Shown piece by piece: positions 23,234 to 34,624 of a DNA stretch of 64,000 nt (within the stretch, counting starts at the first letter, position 1; every line of letters begins with the position of its first letter). The translations under genes and the position numbers were made by a program. The notes under the pieces were generated by a model. The model was given only the letters and a program-made list of their open reading frames with translations. It was not told the DNA's origin and did no database searches. The DNA is from Amborella trichopoda (lineage: Eukaryota; Streptophyta; Magnoliopsida; Amborellales; Amborellaceae): positions 5,530,619 through 5,594,618 of the forward strand of contig NW_006499436.1 in the NCBI RefSeq assembly GCF_000471905.2, in the 5' to 3' direction.

Positions 23234-26172
23234 TGTTGCGACCCCACTCCTTGGCCCCTACCGTTCTCATCGGAGGGTGGCAGGGTACGAGTTCATGATT
23301 CAGAGGTAGCGAACACTACTCAGAAAAGAGTGGCGCGTTGCTTTGCCAAAGTGGTAACTCAAGCAAACCAAGAAATTAAAGAAACCCTTTACAAAAATGC
23401 ACAAGATCTAGGTAAAATAAAAGTGAGACTTATATTACAACATAAACAACTTTGAGTAATATAATTGGTCAAGGCACCGAAGGCCTGGGTACACAACGTC
23501 TAACTTCAATATAGACAAAAACATGGCCCACGGCCGCTAGACACCTACAAGCAAAAGACCTCCTCGGCAGGTAGAAGCCTTCGTCAACCAGATCGATCAC
23601 CCTACCGATTGTTCTTGATCTGCAGCTTCTACTCTACAGGCATGGAAAAAGTGGAATGAGCTATAAAGCCCAGTATGAGGATCTAGTTGCTATGTATCAA
23701 TAATATATCCATTCAGGAATCATGAAAAATTCTTTTGACTATAAGCATTCATAGTGAAAAAAGTATTCAATTTAGCAATCTTATCAATATAATCATCACG
23801 GATGGCATATTGAACATCATGGCTATCATATAATTAATATAACTATCATCATTCACATTCACACATCCAATCATTAACCACTCACACCTTAGATTCACCT
23901 ATTCCCAAAATAGATGCACTATTCATCAGGCTACGCCAAATCCTATTGTTTAGGACTTCTACCATCACTCGGGAGAGAGGGCAATGACAATGAGTGTCAA
24001 ACTCGATAATGCCCTCACACACACAGTCCCCATTGTGCTTTGGGGCTTTGATAAACACTTTCCTTACAAATCATGATTTATTATTTACTTTTTATAATAC
24101 GCTAAATTTCGGAGGCGGGGGGGAGCGACCCATCCATTACACTTTCTACCTAATTCCCCTCCTATCGTACAAGGATTTAACAAATATTGCTGGCCATACT
24201 CTCTTATCAAGTCACATCACACCACCACAGATAACCCATGCGTGGCGTCACTCACTCACTTCACTACTATCAATTACAAAAGAGGGTCATGCTTGGAGCA
24301 TTCCTTCATAACACTATTCACGTAGCATTCATTCTTTGGCACTTAGGCCTTTCACATTTCCAACATATTTCATTGTATAACATTCATTAGATGGCACGTT
24401 AGCAAATGAATATTACATGGCACTCAATAATTAACATTCATACTCATGTCATGATACTCGCTGCATAGTATGCACATTCACTATTTAGATATCACATAAC
24501 ATTCACTAAATAGCATTCACATCCCTTTCATGGTGTTTACTGTATAGCATTCACATTCTCCAATTGAATATCACATAACATTTACTAAATTGCATTTCAT
24601 TCACTGCATAGCATTCGTATTCATTAATTGAATATCATATAACATTCACTAAATAGCATTCATACTTGAGCATGGACAATTTATGGAAAGTTCTGTCAAT
24701 AGTGACCTAATCCCCATAAATGGGCGTAGCTTTCAATCTAGGGTTCTTTCACGAACGTATTTACATGCAATTTTGAGTGTTCCCATAAGCCTCCCAAATG
24801 ACGGTGATTTGGAAGAAAAATTTCTAAGTTTCCGAAATAGCTACCGACAGTGACTCGTCTTCGCATTTAATCATGTAACTCTCAAATTAAGAAGAATTTC
24901 GTAAAGTGCTCAACATATGATTTCAAGCTTACTCATAACTCTTTAAAATGACTATGGTTTGGAAGAAAACGGGCATCATTTGGTCGTCTAAAATGCATGA
25001 CCACAGGAACATCAATTCTGCAATTTATTAAAACTGTCTGCAGTGACCTATTTACATAATTGAGAGTATAGCTTCTCATTCATGAAGAATTTGAACATGG
25101 TTTTACATGAATTTTATAGTAAATACATATACGGTTCAAATGGCGGTGATTTGGAGGTATTTGGACACTTATTAGTTGGCCAAACGTTCGGTAAAAATAA
25201 GGTGACAGTGGCTGGAATTTTTATTGTTTGTCAAAAGTGACATATTCACACATTATGGACTCTAAATCCTAAAATATGAATAATTGCAAGATATTACAAC
25301 AAGTAAAATTATATTAGACAAACATATCTTTCATTCAAGACCAATTTGGGTCCATTTGACCACTATTTGGTCACTGAACAATTCGATACAAAAACACCCA
25401 CAATTCCTGAAAATTTCATTTCTCAATTCATTCCCCAATTTCACTACCCACTAAAGCATAAATAAAGTCTTTCAAGCTAAAGTCTAATATTCAGTCAAAA
25501 CCTTTTTCAATTTAACTGAATTCACAGGAGGATTTTATAAACATTTTCACAATTAATATAGGCTAACCAAGCATAGATTCTAACACTTAATTTCCAAGAT
25601 TTTAGGCTCACTCTTGCGCATCCATACACATGTTCCTACATTCTACTCTTCTACACCTCATGCTTAAATAAAATGAATAATACATAGCTTCTAAATCCAC
25701 CTACCTGATCAGAGACAGTGCTCGCAACTCCTTACACCGTCTCCTCAAGCTTCCACAGTGAGCTCTAATGGAGCAGTGGGTAGAGAACTTAAGAATTTGC
25801 TTTAGAGAGAGAGATAGTTTTAGAGAGCGAGTACACCTAACATCTCATAAAGGAAGTGTCAAATTTAAATGAAATGGGCTTGCTTAGATGTCACGCCACG
25901 AGAGGTAAAAGTAAGAGAAAAAAATGGTGGATCGAATGTCCATTTTATAAAGATAAACCCTCAATTATTATGCAATGATATATTAACAAGGGTGCGACCA
26001 TTTTTTAGGATTAACTTATTTAACAATAATATCACATTATTTATTGTTAATCAATACTTATAGTAATAATATAAAATTATCAATATATTATTGATATCTT
26101 TTAGAATTATTACTATTATTATTATTTTTTTTTTTTTCTAGTTTTTTTTTTAAAAAAATCTGGGTCATTACA
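23234..26172 (-). repeat. TR-GAG LTR copy 3
   Basis: Starts TGTTGCGACCCC and ends GGTCATTACA (plus strand), length 2939. Read on the minus strand it begins TGTAATGACCCAGA, the classic Ty3-type LTR start. A primer site lies immediately to its left, so it acts as the 5' LTR. Confidence 0.85.
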
Positions 26173-26285
26173 ACAGCTCTGTTAGTTCCATATACCACCA
26201 ATAAACACTAAGAAAAATTATCTGGCCCCTTAAAAATAATGGAAATGTGTCTACTTGATAGAAAGTTTTGTGAAGCATTCAAAAC

Positions 26286-26511
26286 TTAAGGATCCGAAAG
26301 GACCCAATTACCTCCAGAAGAACCAGAAGCATCTACTCCCAAAAAATCTAGGGAGCTATTTCCCCAAACCAATCTAGCAGTACGAAGAGTCGGGGCCTCC
26401 AATTTGGTTTCTTGGAGAAGCAAGAGATCAAACATTTCCTTTCTGTGAAAAGAAAGAGCATCTCTCTTGCATTGAGCGCTGTTGAGGCCCTTGACATTCC
26501 AACATAACACT
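26286..26511 (-). pseudogene. LINE ORF2 endonuclease, N-terminal half
   Basis: Minus-strand product MKVLCWNVKGLNSAQCKRDAL...FDLLLLQETKLE...LVWGNSSLDFLGVDASGSSGG. WNVKGLN and LQETKL are the first two catalytic boxes (Asn, Glu) of the APE-type endonuclease, and SxGxSGG follows as in plant L1. The rest lies at 12240-12654. Confidence 0.88.
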
Positions 26512-26789
26512 TTCATAAAGACTGGCAACCATCTCTCTGTTTGGTGACCCTTGAATGACCAGTAAACATAGGCAGCGAAAGTTCAGAATGTGCACGAGGA
26601 CAAACACTTACCTTACTGTGGTCATAATTAATATTGTATACCAAATTGTTAAGTTCTCTTTGAGGCCTCTGTTACTCCCCTTTTTATGCGTCTTTAACTG
26701 CTTGGAAGCAATCCTCCCAAATAAACTTCTCTACTGCATCTTTCTTCAGATTTCCTCTCTTAACTAGCATCAGAGAAAAAGCCAGTTTG

Positions 26790-27750
26790 AAACTCAACAA
26801 TGGTGTTCTTTTGGGTTACTTGTAAGATGCGAGCTTCTTTTGGAAGCTACAGGATTTCTTATCTTTGATGGAAGTTTGTGGGAAGGAATTAATTGGCCAC
26901 TCGTCCGAACATCCAAAAGGAAACTTTCCAAAAGCTTCGAACCGGTTATAGTAGGTAATATCATTATTTTTCAAAACAAATGATTTTTGGCATGGAATTT
27001 CCATAGCAGATTTTTTTGGAATGTTTCCATCAAATTTAACAACCCATTTTTTAATGATACGTTTCCCTTTAAGAGATGATGTGGCAGCGTAAAGAATGGT
27101 CTGAATTTGTCCTCCTATGAAACTTTCGACGATGATCGGTTGTCAATTTTTGAAACTCCATTGTTGTACCTTGAGACCGACAATAATGGCTTTTATGAAC
27201 CATCATCCTTACTAGCATTTTGCTCACTATTCAAGCCATGATTCACATCTTCAGAAGTGACTTCAATGAAACCTCCCTTCTGAATTCGAATCTCTTTAAA
27301 TATAAGTTTAAAATCAAAGCCTCCCAACTTTAAGATACCCTCTTTAGGATGATTTATACTTTTAGTTTCAACCAAAAAAACAATGGTATGACAGCTGGTT
27401 AAATTCCAATCAATCTTGATCAGCCGACTACATGGATTTGCTACCTCTTTAAAAATTTTAAAGGACCAAGCAATTATTGGAAGACTAGAAACCGCAAACC
27501 AGGACGATTTTGGTTTGATCAGGGAGGCTTCTAAAGCAAGGACCCATCTTTTTGCAACCAAATCAGCCCCCCAGAAGCGCCAAAATATCTGATTAATTAC
27601 TTTAGTAGCTTCATCACAAAAACCCAGAAAAAAAAAAAATTTACCTCCTGGGATCGAGCGACACAACCTCGGGGTCTTAATCCAAGTTTTATCAACCCAT
27701 TCTTGAAACATCTGTACTTCAAAAAATCTCTCCTTGAAAGTCACGATCAC
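26790..27750 (-). pseudogene. LINE ORF1 (gag-like, DUF4283-type) remnant
   Basis: The main minus-strand open piece is 27193-27750 (185 residues), with MIVTFKERFFEVQMFQEWVDKTW near its start, DEATKVINQIFWRFWGADLVAKRW in the middle and LGGFDFKLIFKEIRIQKGGFIEVTSED near the end. The GGFIEV ending resembles the DUF4283-type ORF1 of plant L1. A further piece (26816-27004) probably belongs to its C-terminus. Immediate position 5' of the endonuclease supports the call. No zinc knuckle seen. Confidence 0.65.
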
Positions 27751-27779
27751 TGCTAATTGAATTCTCGTTTCTCGTTCTT

Positions 27780-30091
27780 TAATGTTATCATCTCAAACCA
27801 AAATAGTGGGGTTCCTATGGAGATGAGAACTCGAAAGAGAACATACAGCCCCAATATAAAAAACACCGCCTTTCTCCATCTTCTTCTTAGAATTCGTCTT
27901 TCTCAACTCTTCATCATTCTATCACCCAATTGCTGTTGTCACCACACCATCACTTCGTAGCTACTACTACTGTATTACTCGCTTTTACTTTGTGAAGAAA
28001 TCAAGCCAAAAACTTTTCCTAATTGATTGGCCGTCTCACTCTTGCTTCTCTTTTCTTTTATCCTTTTTTAAGTTTTATTTTTATTTTTTCAATCTTTCTC
28101 TCAAAACGCGAGAGCCAGGGTCTCTAAGAGAGGGCAACATGGGTTTCAATGGCGTGAGGATTTCAGAGAGAAGAGGGGCTTCAGAGAGCGAAAGGGTTTC
28201 AAGGGTGTCTAGGGTTTCAGAGGTTTCAATGGCGTGAGGGTTTCAGGGTTTCTGGGGTTTCAAAGGTTACAGTGGCACGAGGGTTTCAAGGTTTCAGTGG
28301 TCAAAGAGAGAGAAAAAATGCCAACTACGACAGAGATTAGGAGTAGTGCATTGCTAAGACGCAGAGTAAACAAAAATTCAACAAGAATGCCAACTGTAAC
28401 AATGGGTTTAGGGGGAAGGCGTCTAGTATTTCTGAATCAGTGTCTGAGAAAGCATCCCGGAAAGATGAGACTAGGGTTTCAGTGTCAAAGGGTTATGGGG
28501 CTTCGGAATCGGGCCTTGGAATCGGGGTCTATGGTAGAGAGAAAGAGAGGCCACATGAACTAAATATATTGATACCCAAACAATGAGTAAACCCTCCAAC
28601 AGATCTACAGAATGCCCAAACAAACACCGAAAAGCCTGGATCTTTTTCACTATTTACTCACGCATTTGATTCTATGACAACCCTCCAAAAACATCATCAA
28701 GACCGTAACCCTGACATTTTATTCATTGCATCTACTTGAAATACAGTAAATGGGCCAAAAAATCGAGTTCTCTGTCATTCCAGGTGATGCAAGACTGAAG
28801 GAGAGAAAAGTTGAAAGCAAGCTTCGCCTCTGCAAAAAATGGCCCAAAAATGGAGCCCAATTTGCTGATGTGAAGATGACGCTTTTTTTAAATGGCTTCT
28901 GAGCTTCTAATGGTTGCGATGGCAGGGAGAATGGAGCGCGAATTTCAGTCAACCGATGGGTGCTTTTATGCAGCGGAGTTGCTGCAAGTCCTCCACCCTC
29001 TTGATCTTCGTGGGTTTCCTCCCACATCTCTCTGTCATTCAAACCCACTACTCGGTGGTCTCTGTATATTGTATACTTTGTACCTCGAATGGCAACCCTA
29101 ACCATTCGCGTCCAAAAGTACTTTTGTTCTATGAGGCTATTATAAGACTAGCCATATTTTGAGATGGGATGTTTTGGCAGTCAAGATACGATATATTTAT
29201 AGAAAGTGTGAGGCTCTGATATGGTTGTTGAGATGGACGAATGGAAATACAATGAATGTCAGAATTCAAAATAAATATATTTGAGAGAATTTAAAGATAG
29301 TTTTGATATGCGATAAAATGAGTAAAAGCAAACTTAAGTAGCCTATCTATATGTAGTGTCAATTTAGAATAATACATGTTAAGATGGGTGATTTAGTTCA
29401 AGTAGAAGGCTTTAAAAAAAAAAGAGAAAGGCTTAAAAAATATAGATGGAAGTAGTCCGAAGGCATGTGGTGACTTATGGTTGAACTGAGGTATAACCCT
29501 TGATAGAGAAGAAAATAGTTGGGATAATGCTCGGATGATGATTATGATAATAATGATCAATGTTCTTGTAGGTTTGCCAAAAACCCCATCCCATAAACTC
29601 TTATTTTAATTTTAATTTTATTGGTTTATTTTATATTTTATGGATCACTGATTCGAACAAATCCAGATTGTCATTATAATAGTCGACGTGGATTTGTTGG
29701 GTGAATGATCCACCCCACCCAAGTTTCATAACATGAAATGCCAATGGAGAAGATGAAAAAACCAGTGAATTATGATGTGAAACAAGAATGTAAAAGGAAA
29801 CCAAGAACACCTTGCATAACAAGACAGGAGTTAAGAGGTCAGATAGGAGGCAGACTTAATGGCGTAGTTGATGAAAATGTTCTTTGAGCAAAGAAGTCTC
29901 AAGCCCATATGAAAACCCAAAAAGTAGTAGAGCTGTTGATATTAGTTACTGGTTAATAAAGATGTTCAACTAAAAACCATTGTTTTTGGATTTAGAAGCT
30001 CCCTCGTGGATGATTCAAAAGAACAAGAATAATGGGTTGATAGAGTATGGCCTTCTTACGTCCCCATAGCATGTAGAAAACTTGAGTTTAA
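27780..30091. other. Unassigned DNA between LINE 5' end and copia LTR
   Basis: No gene with a recognisable domain on either strand. It includes a GGGTTTCA-rich block (28139-28310), G-rich sequence to about 28560, and AT-rich DNA from 29150 on. The part nearest 27780 may be the LINE 5' UTR. Open frames at 28234-28563 and 28719-29105 lack any family signature I know. Confidence 0.45.
28139..28310 (+). repeat. Degenerate GGGTTTCA-rich array
   Basis: About ten copies of GGGTTTCA or close variants at 15-25 bp spacing, with two copies of GGTTTCAATGGCGTGAGG (28142 and about 28220). It is unlike the surrounding AT-rich DNA. The open frame through it (28234-28563) is low complexity. Confidence 0.7.
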
Positions 30092-30422
30092 TGTTGAGCT
30101 TCCCCGTTTGAGCCCTTTTGCAAAATTATGGATGTAGAAGGAAACCCATATTTATGGGATAAAATAAATAAGATTCGTATTGCATGTCTGAGTGAAAAAT
30201 ATCTTGCAAAAAGCAAATAAACAATGACACCAAATTTATGTCGTTTATTTTTTTCAAGCTACGTCCACTTAGAGAAAGGCTGCCCCTTTTAATTGGGCAA
30301 CAAGTCATTGGATTTGAGTTTCCAAAACTGCCCCTTTTAATTGGACAACGACTCATTGGATTTGAGTTTCCAAACTGGACATAGGAAATGGAGATCCTCC
30401 CACATGGGATGGACTCCCAACA
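30092..30422 (-). repeat. copia 3' LTR
   Basis: Plus strand TGTTGAGCTT...GGACTCCCAACA. It holds two tandem copies of about 54 bp around CTGCCCCTTTTAATTGG and CATTGGATTTGAGTTTCCA (30280-30385). Flanking TTTAA on the left compares with TTTAT to the right of the 5' LTR. Confidence 0.75.
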
Positions 30423-30892
30423 ATCTCCTCCACCTGTCCCATAGAAGAGGTTTTCCTTTACAGATTAACATGGTGCTCAGATGGCATCTATACCAGTCAT
30501 GCTTTTGCATAGCTCCTGTTTGTCTCTAGACAAGGTCTTTTTGTCAACATATTTGACATATTCTTATCAGTATTGATCTTTTCTAGTTGCAATAACTTCT
30601 TTTCCAAGACATCTCAAATTCAATGTTAACGGACATCAACATGATTTATCTTGGAATAGAAGCTCACATTCTTATTCAAGTGAATAGTGCTTTGGCTATC
30701 ATAGTGGACAATATATATGTCATGTTTCAAGCCCAGTCCTTGGAGGAATCTCATATCCATATCATCACCTTGTAGCTTCTGGGCTGCAATGTACTATGCC
30801 TCTGTGGTCAACAAAGCCATACACTTGTGCAACTTGGACTCCCATGAACAACTCCACCTGCAAAAGTAAATAAGTATATTTAGATTGACTTC

Positions 30893-31417
30893 CTAGTCTA
30901 TGTCTCCAGCCATGTTTGCATTTATGTACCCTTGTAATATAAGTTTACATCTTCCAAAGCTCAAACATATTTTGGATGTACTTCTAAGATATCTGAATAT
31001 CCACTTGATTGCTGCCCGATGTTTCTTGCCCAGATTAGCCATAAATCCACTTACTATGCCAACTACATGTGCGATATATAGCCTCATGAACACCATGATG
31101 TACATTAAACTTCTAGCCGACGCATAGGGAACTTTTTGTATATCTTCCTTCTCATTCTTATTTGAAGGGCTCTGCTTGGCACTCGGCTTGAAGTGCCTTT
31201 CAAGTGGGGAACCGTCATGTTTTTCCTTATTCATATTGAATCTTTTGAGCACTTTCACAATGTACCTTTCTTGTGACAACCATAGCTTTTCAGCCTTCCA
31301 ATCACTAGAGATCTTTAATCGCAAGATTTGTTGAGCAGGTCCTAAGTCCTTCATAGCAAAGACATTACTTGTCTGTTCCTTCAACTTGTCAATTTTTACT
31401 GATGTTTTGGCTGACAA
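30893..31417 (-). pseudogene. copia reverse transcriptase C-terminal part (fossil)
   Basis: Minus-strand product with KEQTSNVFAMKDLGPAQQILRL, LWLSQERYIVKVLKRFNM, VPYASARSLMYIMVFMR and AAIKWIFRYLRSTS. These match the FxMKDLGxxxxILGxxI, LSQxxYxxxxLxRFxM, YxSAVGSLMYAMxxTRPDI and VKWILRYLxGT blocks of TNT1-type copia RT. Part of a broken polyprotein. Confidence 0.9.
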
Positions 31418-32218
31418 TCAATGTGTTATTAACATACAATAAAAGGATCATAAAATCACCGTTAGAGAACTTCTTTACAAACGCACAATATTATGAGGTT
31501 GTTCTCTTGTACCCATGATTCCATATGAAGGAACTGAACTTCTTGTATCATAGCCTGGGGCCTATTTCAATCCATATAGGCTCTTCTTCAGCTTGTGAAC
31601 TATGTGCTCCTTCCTTTTTTCCTTAAATCCATCTGGCTGCTCCAAATATACTTATTTTTCTAAAACACCATGGGGAAAAGTAGTCTTCATATCTAACTGC
31701 TCTATCTTTAGATTCAAGCATGTAGACAAGCCTAAGAACATGTGAATTGATGACATTTTCATTACGAGAGAAAATATTTCATCAAAGTTGATACCCTTTT
31801 CTGCCCAAAACCTTTTACAAACAACCTGACTTTGTGCCTGGGTTATGAGCTATTTTCTTCAGTCTTCAGCCTGAAAACACACTTGTTTTTCAATGTCCTC
31901 TTGCCTTTAGGCAACTTTACCAGGGCATAGTTGTGGTTCTTATGCAAGGATTCCATATTCTTTTGTATAATATTAATCCACTCCTCTTTATATTAATTTG
32001 GTTGAACTTCTTGGTAGCTTTCTGGTTCACTCCCTTCAGTGTATGGGATATACTCTAATCCAAGGTTTCTTGTAAAGGTTTTATGTCCCCTAAATGACCT
32101 TCTCAATTCAACTGTAGGTGGCACTTCTTGAACAGGTTCCTCCCCTCTTTCCACACCACTTGGAACTGACAAGTCAAACTCTTGGGGTTCATCCTCTTGT
32201 CGCACTTCCCCCTTATCT

Positions 32219-32834
32219 TTATGTACCATAGTAGAAGGAACTATGACCTCGTGGCTTTTCAGACTTTTTCAAGTCTTTAATAGTAAAGACTTGTTGAAAG
32301 CTCACATCCATGTTGCTAATCACCTTCATGTTCTCAAGATCCCATAGAATGTAGCCAAACTTTTCATTTGAGTACCTTAAGAAGATGCATAAGAGTGCTT
32401 TCTCATCCATCTTGGATCTTTTTTCGTTGGGTACATATATTAATGCTTTTCACCCGAGAACACCCTCACGTGTGAATAAGAGATATCTTTTCCAATCCAA
32501 ACTCTTTTTGGGATTTCGCCTTCCGGAGGAAATGAAGGGGAGTTATTTATTAGGTAGCATGTTGGAAGGACTGCTTCACTCCAATATGGCTTTAGTAACT
32601 TGAAACCAGATAGCATGTTCTTAACTTCTCCATAATGGTGCAATTCATTCTCTCTACTACACCATTATGTTGAGGGTTATAAGATAATACTATCTTCTCA
32701 TGGCTTATGTTATGCTTGACACAATAGCTTTTGAAAACATTCGAGGTGTACTCCCCCATTTTATGATTTGAGACACTTCTGCAGTTTGACTGTCTCCCTT
32801 TCCACCATAGCATGAAAATTTGGAAAGTTCTCAA
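32219..32834 (-). pseudogene. copia integrase (fossil)
   Basis: Minus-strand pieces hold FKSYCVKHNISHEKIVLSYNPQHNGVVERMNCTIMEK (the core glutamate region, HNGVVERMN), YWSEAVLPTCYLINNSPS and DEKALLCIFLRYSNEKFGYILWDLENMKVI (the GKR/GYR-type tail). This is the copia integrase order. The acidic segment at 31993-32229 (EPVQEVPPTVELRRS) is the linker to RT. Confidence 0.9.
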
Positions 32835-33159
32835 AGAATTGGCCTTTTCATTTTATTATGGACACCCACACCTTTCTTTAAGCATCATCAATGAAGGGAT
32901 GAAGTTTGATGTGCCACTAAGCGATGTCACATCCACAAATCCACACACATTTGTATACACTAGACTCAGGATTTTCGTATCTTTAGAGTTGTTACTTGAT
33001 AATGAACTGGGGTCAAAGATGTATTCTTGACACTAAGAAGGATTTGTTTCTTCACTAGGTTTTTATTATTTTTCCACTCATATGGCCGAAACACTTGTGC
33101 CGCAAGTCTAGTGCGGGTTCTTCCTTTGTGGCATTAACTTCACCATTGAAGACTTGCAC

Positions 33160-34340
33160 CTATCTTTTGTAAAATGAACAACACTTATAGTACCCGTCGT
33201 CATCTAAAGACCCTCCTAAGATGAGGTTCAGACGGATATCTGGTACATGTTTAATGTCCTTTAGCATGAGCTTCATTCTAATATTAGTCTTGATGTGTAC
33301 ATCTTCCTTACTCACAATATTTGAGAAACTATTGTTCACCATTTTTACAGTACTAAAATCTCCCGCTTTGTAAGAAGAAAAATACTATCTATTCGGGGTA
33401 ACATGAAATGATGCTCTGATATCTATAACACAGTTAAAGTTGTATGAATTTTGACGCAATAATGATGCACTCATCACTACAATTTCTTACCACGTCCACA
33501 TCAGGGGTCATTATAGTGATTTGCCTGCCATCAACTTTAGCATTGTCCTTATACTGCGTTTTCTTTCATGCACTCTTTCTTAATGTGTCCATTCTTGCCA
33601 CAATGACAATATGGACCCCCCTTTCTTGATTTCAATCTAGCTTTATCCTTAGATTGATTTTGGTCCCTATTTTTGGACTTTCTTCTATTTGTGACAGGAG
33701 CTTGTGAATTGGATGAGTCAGAGAATTTTCTTCTTGTTTCCTCATACCGTAGACTATTAATGACTTAACTCATAGTCACTACCCCTTTAAGTTCTGAGTT
33801 ACTTATAGAGATTATTAGGGTCTCCCAACGGTTGGCAGTGAACCGAGCAACAACAAAGCTTGTAGCTAATCTTTTTGGGACAAATTCATCATTGCAAGTA
33901 GGTTAAAAAATGCTTTGCACCTCATTTGAGTTCTTTGCAATGGATCTCCCATATCTGAACTTCATGTTCACCAATTTTCGATTCAAGAACGTCTTATTTT
34001 CGATATTCTTTCTCTTGTATAAGTCATGTAACTTATCCCAAAATGACTTAGTGGATGTCTTCGTCAGCACATGGTGGAATATATTTTCATCAAACCATTA
34101 TCAAATAGTTCTGTGAGCCTTTTGGTCCAGTCTCTTTCACTCATCATTAGTCATACGTTCAAGCTTGTGTTCTAGCTGCCTCAATGGGCATGTAAAAGTC
34201 CCTATGGTATAGAAGATCTTCCATCTTTGGCTTCTAGATGATCCAATTATTCTGTTTGAGCGATATCATTCTACTCCAGGTGTTGAAATCCACCTTTAAT
34301 CTACACACAGTCTTCTATACCTCTCTCTTCTCCCTTTCTT
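33160..34340 (-). pseudogene. copia gag and protease region (fossil)
   Basis: Minus strand: gag with WDKLHDLYKRKNIENKTFL and RKLVNMKF, a basic stretch, then the knuckle CHCGKNGHIKKEC (about 33575-33615), then a protease/linker segment with NNSFSNIVSKEDVHIKT and LKDIKHVPDIRLNLI (33160-33342). The last block is typical of TNT1-like elements just after protease. Broken. Confidence 0.8.
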
Positions 34341-34394
34341 CATTTGACTAGTGCATGAACCTTCACTGTAGGTCAGGGAGGATCATCTTCTGTT

Positions 34395-34475
34395 AAAGTA
34401 CCTCTGATAGTTAAAGTGCCTTTAGTGGTTAAAGTGCCTTTGTTAGTTAATGTGCCTCCGAGGATTAAGGTTTCA
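34395..34475. repeat. Short tandem repeat near start of copia gag
   Basis: Three to four units of about 21-24 bp built on GTTAAAGTGCCTTT, decaying toward 34600 (TTAAGG, TTAAAGTATC). It lies between the gag start and the LINE fragment. Confidence 0.6.
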
Positions 34476-34624
34476 TAGTCGATTAAATTACCATCTTCAA
34501 TCAAGTGACCTATCGGCAATTAAAGTATCTTCAAAGGATAAAGTCCCATGGGCTGTCCAGGTGTCATTGTTACTTAAGGTTCACCGCTGGTTAGAATGGC
34601 ACACTATTGATTAAGATGTTTATT

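Larger units (their letters stand above)
12655..26172 (-). mobile_element. Non-autonomous gag-only LTR element (TR-GAG type), three LTRs and two internals
   Basis: The block reads LTR (12655-15832), internal (15833-18037), LTR (18038-20984), internal (20985-23233), LTR (23234-26172). LTRs are about 2.9-3.2 kb, starting TGTAATGACCC/TGTAACGA on the minus strand and ending in CA; internals are about 2.2 kb with Met-tRNA primer sites, C/T-rich polypurine tracts on the other edge, and a Ty3/gypsy-type gag with two zinc knuckles but no recognised pol domain. It sits in the LINE endonuclease, flanked by GCAGC (12650-12654) and ACAGC (26173-26177). The copies differ by eye at roughly one base in ten, so insertion is probably millions of years old. 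The gag regions are broken (several breaks each). Confidence 0.85.
26173..27780 (-). mobile_element. L1-type LINE, 5' part (endonuclease start and ORF1)
   Basis: This continues the LINE of 8786-12654. The minus strand from 26173 rightwards encodes the start of the endonuclease (26286-26528) and then ORF1 (26790-27750). The codons at 26173-26190 are in register with those at 12636-12654 across the insertion, so it was one element. The 5' UTR probably extends beyond 27780, but its end and the target duplication were not found. Confidence 0.8.

Noticed and set aside
28234-28563. Plus-strand frame of 109 residues over the GGGTTTCA block
   Set aside because: Low-complexity DNA with no domain or homologue that I recognise.
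28719-29105. 128-residue minus-strand frame as a host gene
   Set aside because: No recognisable domain, no splice or promoter evidence, and overlapping frames on the other strand are equally long for their size.
33413-33424. GCTCTGATATC as a tRNA-Met primer site
   Set aside because: It lies inside the copia protease region, differs at the key CCA end, and has no LTR edge beside it.
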